Assembly (NCBI GenBank): GCA_963764505.1
Contig: CAVXSP010000001.1
Location: 1,054,001 to 1,118,000 of the forward strand
Source: CAVXSP01 sp963764505
GTDB lineage: Bacteria > Acidobacteriota > Vicinamibacteria > Vicinamibacterales > SCN-69-37
DNA: 64,000 nucleotides
Reading direction: 5' to 3'
How positions within the stretch are numbered: the stretch's first letter is position 1; every line of letters begins with the position of its first letter. Positions 21,387 to 31,593 of this stretch are shown piece after piece. Made by a program: the position numbers and the translations under genes. The notes beneath the pieces were generated by a model that worked only from the letters and a program-made list of their open reading frames with translations, did not search any database and was not told the origin of the DNA.

Positions 21387-24300
21387 TCAGGCGGCGCTGG
21401 CGACCGGCTTGTCGACCGGCATCGCCCGCTTGCGGCGCGACAGCCGTCGCCCGGCGGACTCGAGATAGACGAAGAACACCGGCGTGATGTAGAGCGTCAG
21501 CGTCTGTGAGACGAGCAGGCCGCCGACGACAGCGAGTCCGAGCGGTTGCCGCGCCTCGGCGCCGGCTCCCAGGCCGAGCGCAATCGGCAGCGTACCGACC
21601 AGTGCGGCCATGGTCGTCATCATGATCGGCCGGAACCTGACCATGCAGGCTTCGTAGATGGCGTCGGCCGGGGACTTCCCTTCGTTGCGCTGAGCCTCCA
21701 GTGCGAAGTCGATCATCATGATCCCGTTCTTCTTGACGAGCCCGACGAGCATGATGACACCGACGAACGCGTACAGGTTCAGGTCCACGTGGAAGATCAT
21801 CAGCGTCGCGAGCGCACCCAGTCCCGCCGCGGGCAGCCCGGAGAGAATCGTGATCGGGTGGATGAAGCTCTCGTACAGAATGCCCAGGACGACATAGATC
21901 ACGAAGATGGCCATGACCAGGATCACGCCGAGACCGGTGAGCGAGTCCTGGAACGCCTGGGCCGTGCCCTGCGCGCTGCCGATGACGGTCGCCGGCAGCG
22001 TGGCCTTGGCGGCCTCATCGACTTTCGCCAGCGCGTCACCGAGCGCGACGCCGGGGGCCAGCGAGAAGGAGAGCGTGACGGAGGGGAGCTGTCCCGTGTG
22101 GCTGACCGACTGCGGGCCTACCCCCTCGCTGAAGCTGGCGACCGTGCTCAGCGGAATCAGCTTGCCGGTCGAGGCCGAGCGGACGTACAAGAGCGACAGC
22201 GCGTCCGGCCGGTCCTGGTACTCCGGCAGGACCCGCATCAGGATCTGGTACTCGTTGGTCGGCGTGAAGATCTGGCCGACCTGGCTCGACGAGTACGCGC
22301 CCGACATGGCGCTCTCCACCTGATCCACCGTCAGTCCGAGGGCGCTGATCTTGTCCCGATTCATCGACACGTTGACCTGCGGCGTCGCCAACTGCAGGTC
22401 GCTCGTCACGTCCACGAGCTCAGGGATCTTGTTCAGCGCCGCCTCCAGTTTGGGCGCCGCTTCATAGATCTCGGCCGTGTCCGCGCCCTGGATCGTGTAC
22501 TGGTACGCGCTGCGGCCCCGGACGCCGCCGATGCGAATGGCGGGCGGGTTCGTGAGGAACACGCGGACGCCCGGAATCCCGGCCAGCTTCCCGCGCATCT
22601 CGTCGATGACCTGGTCGGCGCTCAGGGCGCGGGCGTCGCGAGGCTTCAGTTCGATCATCAGCCGGGCCGTCGAGTCGCCGCCGAAGCCGGTGTTGGTGGT
22701 CGCGGCGTCGACGTTGGGATCCTGCCGCACGACGTCGATCACCTGCCGGAGGTGTGCGACCGACGACTCGTAGCCAAGCCCCTGGAGCATCTGGATCTGC
22801 CCGCTGATCTGGCCGGTATCGACGCTGGGAATGAATCCCTTCGGAATCCGCACGAACGCGTACACCGTCGCGCCGAGCAGGCCGACCGAGACGAGCATGG
22901 TGACCGCGCGGTGCCGGATGACGCCGCGCAGCGTCCACCCGTACGACTGCCGTCCCCACTCGAACACGTGCTCGAGCGCCATGTACATCCGCCCGTGCTG
23001 CAGGTGCGTGCCGGGCCGCAGCCATCGGGCCGAGAGCATCGGCGTGAGTGTGATGGACACGAACCCGGAGACCAGGATGGCGATCGCCATCGTCACGGCG
23101 AATTCGTGGAGGAGCCGGCCGACGATGCCGCCCATGAAGAGGACCGGGATGAACACCGCCACGAGCGAGAGCGTCATCGACAGAATCGTGAACGCGACTT
23201 CGCGGGACCCTTCGAGGGCCGCCTCGAAGGGGCCCTTGCCCATCTCCATGTGACGGACGATGTTCTCCAGCATGACGATCGCGTCGTCGACGACGAAGCC
23301 GACCGCGAGGGTGAGCGCCATCAGCGACAGGTTGTCGAGGCTGTAGTCGAGCAGATACATCGCCGCGAACGTGCCGATGATCGAGGCGGGCAGCGCGAGA
23401 CTCGGGATCACCGTCGCTGAGATGTTCCGGAGGAACAGGAAGATCACCAGGATGACGAGGACCACGGTCAGGACGAGCGTGAACTTGACGTCGTGCACCG
23501 ACTCGCGGATCGAGATCGAACGGTCGCCGCGAATCCGGACCTGAATAGCCGGCGGCAGCTCCGCCTGCAGCTGCGGCAGAAAGGCCCGGATCGAGTCGAC
23601 GACGTCGACGACGTTGGTGCCTGGCTGCTTGAAGATGGCCAGGTACATGATGCGGTGCGTGCCGCCGGCGTCGCCGTACCAGCTGCCGGTCTTGTCGTTC
23701 TCGACGCCGTCGTACACGCGGGCGATTTCGTCGAGGCGGATTGGCGCGCCGTTGCGATACGCGATCACGAGCGGCTTGAAGCCGGCGGCGTCGAACAGCT
23801 GGCCGTTCTGCGGCTGGACGATGAAGTTGCGATCGCGCCCGTACAGCGTGCCCGTCGGCCGGTTGGCGCTGCCGCGCTGAATCGCCGCTGCCACCTCATC
23901 GACCCCGATGCCGCGCGTCGCCATCTCGGCCGGGTCGAGGTCCACGCGCACGGCGTACTTCTGCGCGCCGAACACGGACACCTGCGCAACGCCGCTGACC
24001 GTGGAGATCCGCTGCGCCATCGTCGTCTCGGCGTACTCGTCCACGGTGGAGAGCGGCAGCGTGTCGGAGCTGACCGTCAGGAAGAAGACCGGCGAATCCG
24101 CCGGGTTGACCTTCCGAAACGAGGGGGGCGCCGGCATCCCGGGCGGGAGCTGCCGGGTCGTGCGCGCAATCGCCGTCTGGACGTCCTGCGCGGCCGCGTC
24201 GATGTTCCGGTCGAGATCGAACTGCAGCGTGATGTTCGTACTGCCCTGGCTGCTCGTCGAGGTGATCTGGGAGATACCGGGGATCGTGGCGAACTGCTTC

Positions 24301-24503
24301 TCGAGCGGAGTGGCGACCGCTGAGGCCATCGTGTCGGGACTGGCGCCCGGAAGGTTCGCGCTGATCTCCAGGGTCGGGAAGTCGATCGGCGGCAGGTCGC
24401 TGACCGGCAGCGCGCGATAGCCGACGATGCCGAAGATGATGATGGCGAGCTGGATCAGCGTCGTGGTGACCGGCCGTCGAATGAAGAGTCGTGACAGGTT
24501 CAC
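21387..24503 (-). CDS. RND multidrug efflux transporter, MdtB/MdtC/AcrB type
   Basis: 1038 aa inner-membrane proton-driven pump. Twelve helices in two repeats, two large periplasmic loops. Typical segments: MNLSRLFIRRPVTTTLIQ at the start, LPPIDFPTLEISANLPGASP, and the proton-relay helix LALTLAVGFVVDDAIVMLEN with the Asp pair. The C-terminal half has VGLVKKNGIMMIDFALEAQ, as in MdtB/MdtC. The ATG overlaps the stop of the upstream adaptor gene by 4 bases, so pump and adaptor are coupled. No outer-membrane TolC-type channel lies in the window. Confidence 0.94.
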   Translation of the reverse strand: MNLSRLFIRRPVTTTLIQLAIIIFGIVGYRALPVSDLPPIDFPTLEISANLPGASPDTMASAVATPLEKQFATIPGISQITSTSSQGSTNITLQFDLDRNIDAAAQDVQTAIARTTRQLPPGMPAPPSFRKVNPADSPVFFLTVSSDTLPLSTVDEYAETTMAQRISTVSGVAQVSVFGAQKYAVRVDLDPAEMATRGIGVDEVAAAIQRGSANRPTGTLYGRDRNFIVQPQNGQLFDAAGFKPLVIAYRNGAPIRLDEIARVYDGVENDKTGSWYGDAGGTHRIMYLAIFKQPGTNVVDVVDSIRAFLPQLQAELPPAIQVRIRGDRSISIRESVHDVKFTLVLTVVLVILVIFLFLRNISATVIPSLALPASIIGTFAAMYLLDYSLDNLSLMALTLAVGFVVDDAIVMLENIVRHMEMGKGPFEAALEGSREVAFTILSMTLSLVAVFIPVLFMGGIVGRLLHEFAVTMAIAILVSGFVSITLTPMLSARWLRPGTHLQHGRMYMALEHVFEWGRQSYGWTLRGVIRHRAVTMLVSVGLLGATVYAFVRIPKGFIPSVDTGQISGQIQMLQGLGYESSVAHLRQVIDVVRQDPNVDAATTNTGFGGDSTARLMIELKPRDARALSADQVIDEMRGKLAGIPGVRVFLTNPPAIRIGGVRGRSAYQYTIQGADTAEIYEAAPKLEAALNKIPELVDVTSDLQLATPQVNVSMNRDKISALGLTVDQVESAMSGAYSSSQVGQIFTPTNEYQILMRVLPEYQDRPDALSLLYVRSASTGKLIPLSTVASFSEGVGPQSVSHTGQLPSVTLSFSLAPGVALGDALAKVDEAAKATLPATVIGSAQGTAQAFQDSLTGLGVILVMAIFVIYVVLGILYESFIHPITILSGLPAAGLGALATLMIFHVDLNLYAFVGVIMLVGLVKKNGIMMIDFALEAQRNEGKSPADAIYEACMVRFRPIMMTTMAALVGTLPIALGLGAGAEARQPLGLAVVGGLLVSQTLTLYITPVFFVYLESAGRRLSRRKRAMPVDKPVASAA

Positions 24504-25706
24504 AGCGAGGGCACTCCGGCCGCAGGCTTGACCGTGACGCGGGCGCCCGGCGTCAGCCGGAGCTGTCCGTCGGTCACGACTTGCTCACCAGCGTGCAGGC
24601 CACTGGCGATCACCGCGCGGCCGGCTTCGGTGCGGGACACCGTCACAGGCCGCAGAGCGGCGGTGCGATTGGCATCGACGACGTACACGTACTGGCCGCT
24701 GGGCCCGCTCTGGATCGCCGGAACCGGTACCACGATTGCGTGGGCGTCCAGCGAAACCTGGAGGCGAACCTGGACGAACTCGCCGGGCCACAGCCGGCGA
24801 TCCGTGTTCGGAAAGGTCGCCTTCAGCCTGATCCCGGATGTCGTCATGTCCACCGCGTTGTCGATGAATGTCAGCGAGCCAGTCGACACCGGCTCGTTCG
24901 GATCGCTCGAATCGAACGCCTGCGTCGCCAAAGCGTGGCGCGCCTGGGCGGCACGAATCGTCGGCAGGTTGTCCGCGGGGACCGAGAACGTCACGCGAAC
25001 GGGCGTGATCTGGTTGATGACTACCATCGCATTCGGGTCCGCCGTCCGGACCAGCGACCCGGGGTGAACCTGCAGCGCGCCCGTACGTCCCGTCACCGGC
25101 GCTTTGATCGTCGTGTACTGCAGCTGCAGCTTCGCATTGTCAATCTGCACCTGGTCGGCGGCAATCGTTGCCTGCAGCGAATTGGCCTGCGCCGAGATCG
25201 CGTCGAACTGCTCCTGTGACACGAGCCCGTTCTTGAACAGACTGGCATATCGGGCGCGCTGGGTCTCGGCGGTCTTCGACTGGCCCGTATCCTTCGCGAG
25301 CTGCGCCTCCGCCTGACGGACCGCCAGGTCGAACGGCCGCGGATCGATCGTGAACAGGGGGTCGTCCTTCTCGACCTCCTGGCCCTCGGTGAAGTGCACG
25401 GCCATCAGCGGACCGCTGACCTGCGGCCGAATCTCGACGGTGGAGAACGCCTCGACGTTGCCGACCGCCTGGATGAACGTCGGGATCGCCATCTCCTCGA
25501 CGCTGGCGACCGTCACCGGCACAGTCCCCTCGCCGCGGCCACCACCGCGGCCGCCGCGTCCCGACGTCTGAGTCCCCGCGGCCGTCACGACCTCGCGGTC
25601 GGCGACGCTTCCGGTCCCACCAGGTACAGGAGGACAGCAGCAGTACCGACGACAATCCCAAGGAGCCAAGCGCTGTGGGGCGAATGAATCGGCGAGGAGA
25701 CGTCAC
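24500..25706 (-). CDS. RND efflux periplasmic adaptor lipoprotein (broken by a 1-base insertion)
   Basis: From GTG at 25706 the first frame encodes a lipoprotein signal MTSPRRFIRPT...VLLLSSC. The rest of the protein is one frame over, beginning GGTGSVADREVVTAAG. Deleting one base of GGTAC at 25623-25627 (GTACC on the coding strand) joins them into a 401-aa protein reading SSCTGGTGSVADR. The body is a membrane-fusion protein: IRPQVSGPLMAVHFTEGQEV lipoyl half, alpha-hairpin (QAEAQLAKDTGQSKTAETQR), TIKAPVTGRTG second lipoyl half, then beta-barrel and membrane-proximal domains. It links the RND pump to an outer-membrane channel. Confidence 0.88.
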
Positions 25707-25802
25707 AACCGGTATTTCACCTCAGGCCGGGCAAGGAGGGGAGCGAGGCCAAGCCGCGCCTGCTCCGGACCCCTAATAACTACGTCTGCTGTGGCCTGGC
25801 GT

Positions 25803-26366
25803 TTACGATCGCGGTCGACGCAGCTGCCGCTCAGGACCCACTAAGCCTAACCCGACAACGGTTTTCATGTCGATAATCGCGCCCTGGCGGATCATCCGTC
25901 GAACCTCCGTGAGACGGAAGACCCTGGGCTCCAACTGTTCATCCACGTCCTGCTCGACGGCGCGCACGGGCCGCCGCAGATCGGTGCAGTGATAGAAGAC
26001 CATCACCTCGTCGCAGAAGCCCGGCGTCGGATAGAGGGCCGTCAACCGGCGGACTCGTCCCGGGCTGAGCCCGATCTCCTCCTCGCACTCGCGTCGCGCG
26101 CAGCGGGCGAAAGGCTCGCCCGCCTCGCGCGATCCGGCCGGGAGCTCCCAGACCCATTTGTCGATGACGTACCGGAACTGCCGGATCAGCACGATCCGGT
26201 CACGCGCCGGCTGCGCGATCAGCACGACCGAACCGCGATGCCGGACGATCTCGAACGCGGCCTTCCGGCCGTTCGGAAGCTGCACGCGGTCGAGCTCGGC
26301 CTGGAAGACGCGACCGGAGTAGATCACGCGCTGGCTCAACCGTCGCGGGCGGGAGGACTGGGGCAT
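25803..26366 (-). CDS. NUDIX hydrolase, ADP-ribose pyrophosphatase type
   Basis: 187 aa. The Nudix box is a perfect fit to Gx5Ex7REUxEEXGU: GSREAGEPFARCARRECEEEIGL split across residues about 80-102, with the ADP-ribose-type context RQFRYVIDKWVWELPAG before it and LYPTPGFCDEVMVFYHC after it. The likely reaction is hydrolysis of ADP-ribose or a related nucleoside diphosphate to AMP and a phosphate ester. It follows the pseudouridine synthase gene by 7 bases as the last gene of the ileS-lspA-lgt series. Confidence 0.9.
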   Translation of the reverse strand: MPQSSRPRRLSQRVIYSGRVFQAELDRVQLPNGRKAAFEIVRHRGSVVLIAQPARDRIVLIRQFRYVIDKWVWELPAGSREAGEPFARCARRECEEEIGLSPGRVRRLTALYPTPGFCDEVMVFYHCTDLRRPVRAVEQDVDEQLEPRVFRLTEVRRMIRQGAIIDMKTVVGLGLVGPERQLRRPRS

Positions 26367-26373
26367 GCCTTGA

Positions 26374-27342
26374 TTATCCGCCGCTCGAGTGTGCGGACGC
26401 GTGGCGGTTCCCGGCCGTCCGACGCAGGTCGGCGAGAATGGACGACAGCTCGGCCGGCAGCGGCGCCTCGAAGGTCAGCCGCCGCTCGCTGGCGGGGTGC
26501 GAGAGCGTGAGGCGCGCCGCGTGCAGGAAGGGGCGCTCGAGCCCGGAGAGAGCCGCGAGCGCCGGCGGGATCCTCGCGCGCACGCCACCGTACAGATCGT
26601 CTCCGACGACAGGATGTCCGTGCTCGCTCAGATGGACCCGGATCTGGTGCGTGCGCCCCGTCGCGATGTGCAGGCGCACGAGCGACACGCCACCCAGCCG
26701 CTCGACGTTCGTGACGGTCGTGATCGCCGGCTTCGGGCGCGCCGTGCGGCTGGAGATCTTCTGGCGCTGTCGTCGATCGCGGCCGATCGGCGTCTCGATC
26801 CGCTGTCCGGGCTCGACGGCGCCCCACACGAGCGCGACGTACTCCTTCTCGACCGTGCGTTCCTGGAATTGACGGGCGAGATGGCGGTGCGCCAGATCAT
26901 GTTTGGCGACCACCAGCACGCCCGACGTGCCTCGATCGAGCCGGTGCACGATGCCCGGCCGCGCGGCGCCGCCGATGCCGCTGAGCCCGCTCACGTGATG
27001 GAGCAGCGCGTTGACCAGCGTGCCCCGCGCGTGCCCGGCCGCCGGGTGCACGACCATCCCGGCCGGTTTGTCGACGACGACGATATCGGCATCTTCGTGG
27101 AGGATGGTCACGGGGAGGGCTTCCGGCGCCGGCCGGGGAGCTGCGGGCAGCGGGATCTCGATGTCGACCGTGAGTCCGGATTCGACGACGAGGCCTGGCT
27201 TGGCGCGGCCCGCGCTGACGACGACGTGATGAGCGCGTATCAGCCGCTGGATGTGCGATCGGGAGATCTTCGGCAGGCGCCTGGCGAGGAACTGGTCCAG
27301 CCGCTGGCCGGCTTCCGACGCGGCGACCACGAACTGCACCAT
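26374..27342 (-). CDS. rluD: RluA-family 23S rRNA/tRNA pseudouridine synthase (RluD type)
   Basis: 322 aa from ATG 27342. An N-terminal S4 RNA-binding domain (GQRLDQFLARRLPKISRSHI) precedes the catalytic domain with IVVVDKPAGMVVHPAAGH, the catalytic Asp in PGIVHRLDRGTSG, and GRTHQIRVHLSEHGHPVVGD. The S4 domain and family pattern suit RluD, which modifies helix 69 of 23S rRNA; RluC or another RluA paralogue cannot be excluded. It lies between lgt and the Nudix gene, the same neighbourhood as lspA-rluD in many bacteria. Confidence 0.9.
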   Translation of the reverse strand: MVQFVVAASEAGQRLDQFLARRLPKISRSHIQRLIRAHHVVVSAGRAKPGLVVESGLTVDIEIPLPAAPRPAPEALPVTILHEDADIVVVDKPAGMVVHPAAGHARGTLVNALLHHVSGLSGIGGAARPGIVHRLDRGTSGVLVVAKHDLAHRHLARQFQERTVEKEYVALVWGAVEPGQRIETPIGRDRRQRQKISSRTARPKPAITTVTNVERLGGVSLVRLHIATGRTHQIRVHLSEHGHPVVGDDLYGGVRARIPPALAALSGLERPFLHAARLTLSHPASERRLTFEAPLPAELSSILADLRRTAGNRHASAHSSGG

Positions 27343-27362
27343 GGCAGCCGGCCGGAAACGCC

Positions 27363-28178
27363 TCAGTGGGCGCCGGCGGGGCTCTGGGACGCCACCTGCG
27401 CGGCCGCACGCCGTCCCAGCCGCCACAGCATGAGCAGGCTGATGGGGACGAGCACGACGGAGACGAACTGCGACGTCGAGAGCGCGGTCACACCGAAGAG
27501 CGTCCCGCGTTCGTCTCCGCGATAGATCTCGATGATGAACCGGGAAATCGCGTACAGCAGGATGTACAGCCAGATGGTCCTGCCGGGGAACGCCCGGCCC
27601 CGCCGCTCCGTCAGCAGGAGGACGGCCAGGATGATCAGCTCGGCGCCGGCGTCGTACAACTGCGTCGGATGGAGCGGCACGTCGAGCGGCGTCCCGACGT
27701 TGGCCGCCGCCACGGGATCGGTGAACGTGATCGCCCACGGCACGTCGGTCGGGCGTCCGTAGCAGCAGCCCGCCATCAGACATCCGAACCGGCCGATGAC
27801 GTGACCGAGCGCGATGCCGGGTGCGATGAGATCGGCGGTCGTCCACACGGGAAGTCCGTAGCGGCGGATGAGCCAGATCCCGACGGCGAACGCCGCGAGC
27901 AGCCCCCCATAGAACACGCCGCCGGCGCGCACGAGCGAGAGCAGCTCGTTCGGCTGATGCCGGAAGTACTGGAAATCGACGGCGATGAGCATCAGCTTCG
28001 CGCCGACGAGCGCCGCGATGATCAGGTAGATACCGAGATCCATGACCCGCGTCGCGTCCACGCCCGCACGGCGCGCCCGCACGACGGCGAGCTGCAGGCC
28101 GGCGAGGTACGCCAGCGCCAGGAGCACCCCGTAGGAATAGACGGGCCAGGGGCCGATTCTAAACAGAATGGGATGCAT
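27363..28178 (-). CDS. lgt: phosphatidylglycerol--prolipoprotein diacylglyceryl transferase
   Basis: 271 aa, about seven transmembrane helices. Lgt adds diacylglycerol to the lipobox cysteine of prolipoproteins. It starts MHPILFRIGPWPVYSYGVLL; the signature GHVIGRFGCLMAGCCYGR is the GCxxAGCCYG variant common outside Proteobacteria. PLHPTQLYDAGAEL and the C-terminal RFIIEIYRGDERG are also conserved. The start overlaps the lspA 3' end by 20 bases. Its product prepares substrates for LspA next door and for the lipoproteins in this window. Confidence 0.95.
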   Translation of the reverse strand: MHPILFRIGPWPVYSYGVLLALAYLAGLQLAVVRARRAGVDATRVMDLGIYLIIAALVGAKLMLIAVDFQYFRHQPNELLSLVRAGGVFYGGLLAAFAVGIWLIRRYGLPVWTTADLIAPGIALGHVIGRFGCLMAGCCYGRPTDVPWAITFTDPVAAANVGTPLDVPLHPTQLYDAGAELIILAVLLLTERRGRAFPGRTIWLYILLYAISRFIIEIYRGDERGTLFGVTALSTSQFVSVVLVPISLLMLWRLGRRAAAQVASQSPAGAH

Positions 28179-28683
28179 GTCGGGTTACCAGCAGGAGATC
28201 GAGAAAGACGAGCACCGCGCCAATCGTAATCGACGCGTCGGCGATGTTGAATGCCCAGAAGTGCCAGCCGTGCCAGTACACGTCGACGTAGTCGAGCACG
28301 TAATGGACGCGGACGCGATCGAGAAGATTGCCCACCGCGCCTCCGAGGATCAGCGACAGACCGACCCGGGCGAGCTTCTCGTGGTTGTGCACGTGCCGGG
28401 CATAGAAGGCGATGCCCACGAGCGCCAGCGCGGCCAGCGCGGTCGTCAGCACGGACTTGACCTGCAGGTTCATCCTCGATTCGTTCAGGATGCCGAACGC
28501 CACTCCCGTGTTCTGCACGTGGATCAGGTCCAGGAACCCAGGGATGATCGTCCGGCTCTCGAATGGCGCCAGCGTCGAGCGGATGAGCGCCTTGGCGAGC
28601 TGATCGGCGGCGATGACGAGGCCGCAGATCCAGAGCGACAGGCCGAAGCGCCGTCCGACCTCGTGCGCGCTCTGCTCGATCAC
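28159..28683 (-). CDS. lspA: lipoprotein signal peptidase (signal peptidase II)
   Basis: 174 aa from GTG 28683; another GTG near 28791 would add about 36 residues and overlap ileS. Four helices. The aspartyl-protease motifs are present: NTGVAFGIL, GGAVGNLLDRV with the first catalytic Asp, and FNIADASITIG with the second. LspA removes the signal peptide after Lgt has lipidated the cysteine. The order ileS-lspA-lgt keeps the classical ileS-lspA link and adds lgt. Confidence 0.94.
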   Translation of the reverse strand: MIEQSAHEVGRRFGLSLWICGLVIAADQLAKALIRSTLAPFESRTIIPGFLDLIHVQNTGVAFGILNESRMNLQVKSVLTTALAALALVGIAFYARHVHNHEKLARVGLSLILGGAVGNLLDRVRVHYVLDYVDVYWHGWHFWAFNIADASITIGAVLVFLDLLLVTRHASHSV

Positions 28684-28771
28684 GTCCGAGGCCGGCAGGC
28701 CGCTGGCGCCCGCGCCGGACCCGGCCGGCGCGTCGTGGCCGGGCGGGACCTGGCGCCCGAGGTCGTTCGGA

Positions 28772-31557
28772 TCAGGCGGTCGCTGCACCCGCGACTCCCA
28801 GGGCGTCCGCGCAGCGGAGACACAGGCCGGCCATGTCCCCGTCGGCCACCGTGTCGGCGACGAAGCGCCAGCACCGCGGGCACTTGTCGCCGCCGGCGTG
28901 CGAGACGACCGGCTCCAGCGGCGCGCCCGGCCGAGCGCGGTCGATGGCGACGGTCGAGACGATGAAGAGCATCGGAAGGTCCCGCTCGTACTGCGAGAGC
29001 AGCGCGTGGATCTCCGTCGGGGTCTTGAGTGTGACGTGCGCCGTGAGCGGCGCGCCAATCGTCTTGTCGCCGCGTGCGACCTCGAGGGCGGCGTTGACGG
29101 CGCTCCGAACCTCCAGAAGCGTCGTCCAGCGCGCCTCGAGCGCCGGATCGATCCAGGCGTCGGTGCCGGCCGGGAACTCGGCGAGGTGCACGGAGTCCTC
29201 GCGCTCCCCGGGCAGATGGCTCCAGATCTCCTCGGCCGTCGCCGACAGGATGGGCGCGACCAGGCGCGTCACGCCGTCCGCGATCAGATACTGCACGGTC
29301 TGGGCGGATCGGCGCTCGCGCGACTCGGCCCGGAGCGTGTAGAGGCGGTCCTTGCAGACGTCCAGGTAGAAGGCGCTGAGGTCGACCGTGACGAACTCGT
29401 TGACGGCGTGGAAGATCGTCTGGAACTCGTACGTGTCGTACGCGTCGAGCACCTTCCGGACGAGCCGCGCGTACCGGGCGAGCGCGAAGCGGTCGACCTC
29501 GATCAGCGTGCCGGTCGGCAGCAGGTGCTGCGCGGGATCGAAGTCGTAGAGATTCGCGATCAGATAGCGGAACGTGTTGCGAATCTTCCGGTAGGCCTCC
29601 ACGGTGCGCGAGAGCACCGCCCGGCCCAGCCGGACCTCGTCGCGGTAGTCGACCATCGACACCCACAACCGCAGCACGTCCGCGCCGCTCTCGGCAATCA
29701 CCTGCTGGGGGGCGACGTCGTTGCCGAGCGATTTCGACATCTTGTGTCCCTGCTCGTTGACGACGAACCCGTGTGTCAGCACCGCGCGGTACGGCGCCCG
29801 ATCCCGCGTGCCGAGCCCGACGAGGAGCGACGACTGGAACCAGCCGCGATACTGATCCGTGCCCTCGAGGTACAGATCGGCCGGCCACGTCAGCTCGGGC
29901 CGTCTGGCGAGGACGGCTTCATGGCTCGATCCGGAATCGAACCACACGTCGAGGATGTCCCGCTCCCGCTCGAAGTCCGTTCCCGCGCACTGCTCGCACC
30001 GGAAGCCGTCCGGGACGAAGCGATCCACGGGCAGCTCGTACCAGGCGTCCGCGTTGTGCGTTTCGAACACCTCGGCGGCCCGCGCGACGAGCGCGGGCGT
30101 CAGCAGCGACGTGCCGCACCCGCGGCACGTCAGCGCCGGGATCGGCACGCCCCACGCGCGCTGCCGCGAGATGCACCAGTCCGGCCGGCCCAGGAACATT
30201 CCCGTCATGCGCTCGCGGCCCCACGCCGGAATCCACTGCGTCGCCTGGCTCTCGGCAACCGCCGCGTCCCGCAGGGCGTCCATGCTGATGAACCACTGCG
30301 ACGTCGCGAGCAGGATGACCGGCTGATGGCAGCGCCAACAGTGCGGATACGAATGCGTCACGGTCGCGCGGTGCCATAGCCGCCCGCGCGCGGCGAGCGC
30401 CGTCTCGACCGCCGTGTTCGCCTCGAGCACCGGCAGCCCGCCGACGACACCGACATCGGGCAGGAAGCGCCCGTCCTCGGCAATCGGTGCGTAGATGTCC
30501 AGACCGTACTTGAGAACCCGTACGGTAGTCGTCGACGCCGTGGCCCGGCGCCGTGTGGACGATGCCGGTCCCCTGCTCCAGCGTGACGTAGTCGGCCAGC
30601 ACCGCGGGCGAATCCCGTTCGTAGAGCGGATGGCGGAACTTCACGAGCTCCAGCGTCCCTCCATCGAACGACGCCACTTCCGGTCCCAGCGCGCGGCCCG
30701 TCGCGTCCGAGACCGCCTTCGCGAGGGCCTCCGCCACAATCACGACCCGGTCGTCCAGCTCGTACGCCCCGTACCGGTGTCCGGGATGGAACGCGACCGC
30801 CAGGTTCGACGGGATCGTCCAGGGGGTCGTCGTCCAGATGAGCACGGAGACGTTGCGGCCGCCGAGCGCGGGCACGCGGGAGGCCAGCGTGCCGGCATCG
30901 CCTGGGGAGAGCGGGAACTCCACGTAGATCGACGGCGAGGCGTGGTCCTCGGTACTCGACCTCGGCGTCGGCCAGGGCCGTTCGATCGCGAAGGCACCAG
31001 TGGACGGGCTTCTTTCCCTTGTAGACGAGCCCGCGCGCGACGAACCTGCCGAGCGCCCGCAGGATCGTGGCCTGATACTCCGGCGCCATCGTCAGATACG
31101 GCCGGTCCCAGTCGCCGATCACGCCGAGCCGCCTGAAATCGTCGCGCTGCGACATGTAGAAGCGCCGGGCGTACTCGCGGCAGGAGCGCCGGAACTCCAC
31201 GGGCGCTCCGATCTTCGCGCGGCCGCCGAGATCGCGCTCGACGTTGAGCTCGATCGGCAGGCCATGGCAGTCCCACCCCGGCACGTAGGGTGCGTCGAAG
31301 CCGGCCATCGTCCGGGACTTGACGATGAAGTCCTTGAGAATCTTGTTCAGGGCGTGACCGATGTGGATCTCGCCGTTGGCGTAGGGCGGCCCGTCGTGCA
31401 GCACGAAGCGCGGCCGGCCCGCGCGTCGCGCGCGGATCCGCCCGTACAGATCCATCTGCTCCCAGCGCGCGACCAGTGCCGGCTCGGCGGCCGGCAGGTT
31501 CGCCTTCATCGGGAAATCCGTGCGGGGCAGATTCAGCGTGTCCTTCCAGTTGCGCAT
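28772..31557 (-). CDS. ileS: isoleucyl-tRNA synthetase (broken by two 1-base insertions)
   Basis: Charges tRNA-Ile in the cytosol. Starts MRNWKDTLNLPRTDFPMKAN; class I signatures HIGHAL and KMSKSLGND are intact, and the C-terminal zinc finger reads CPRCWRF...LCLRC. The protein changes frame twice. The first is after ADAEVEY at 30951-30955 (plus-strand GGTAC) into EDHASPSIYVEF. The second, after GVDDYRTG between 30509 and 30519, leads into LKYGLDIYAP. Span length is 2 modulo 3, exactly what two inserted bases predict, giving 927 aa when corrected, normal for IleS. Such an essential gene is most unlikely to be truly broken. Confidence 0.93.
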
Positions 31558-31579
31558 AGGGCGGCCGAAACCACCATTC

Positions 31580-31585
31580 TATAAT
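31580..31585 (+). promoter_or_regulatory. TATAAT -10 box, HAD gene
   Basis: A perfect TATAAT 8 bases before the TTG at 31594. The same region on the minus strand reads TAGAAT and may serve ileS, so the two promoters overlap back to back. Confidence 0.5.
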
Positions 31586-31593
31586 TGGCGCCG

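Noticed and set aside
26367..26378. GATAAT six bases before the Nudix start as another leaderless promoter
   Set aside because: It contains the stop codon of the preceding gene and lacks the leading T of TANNNT; the gene is probably expressed from the operon.
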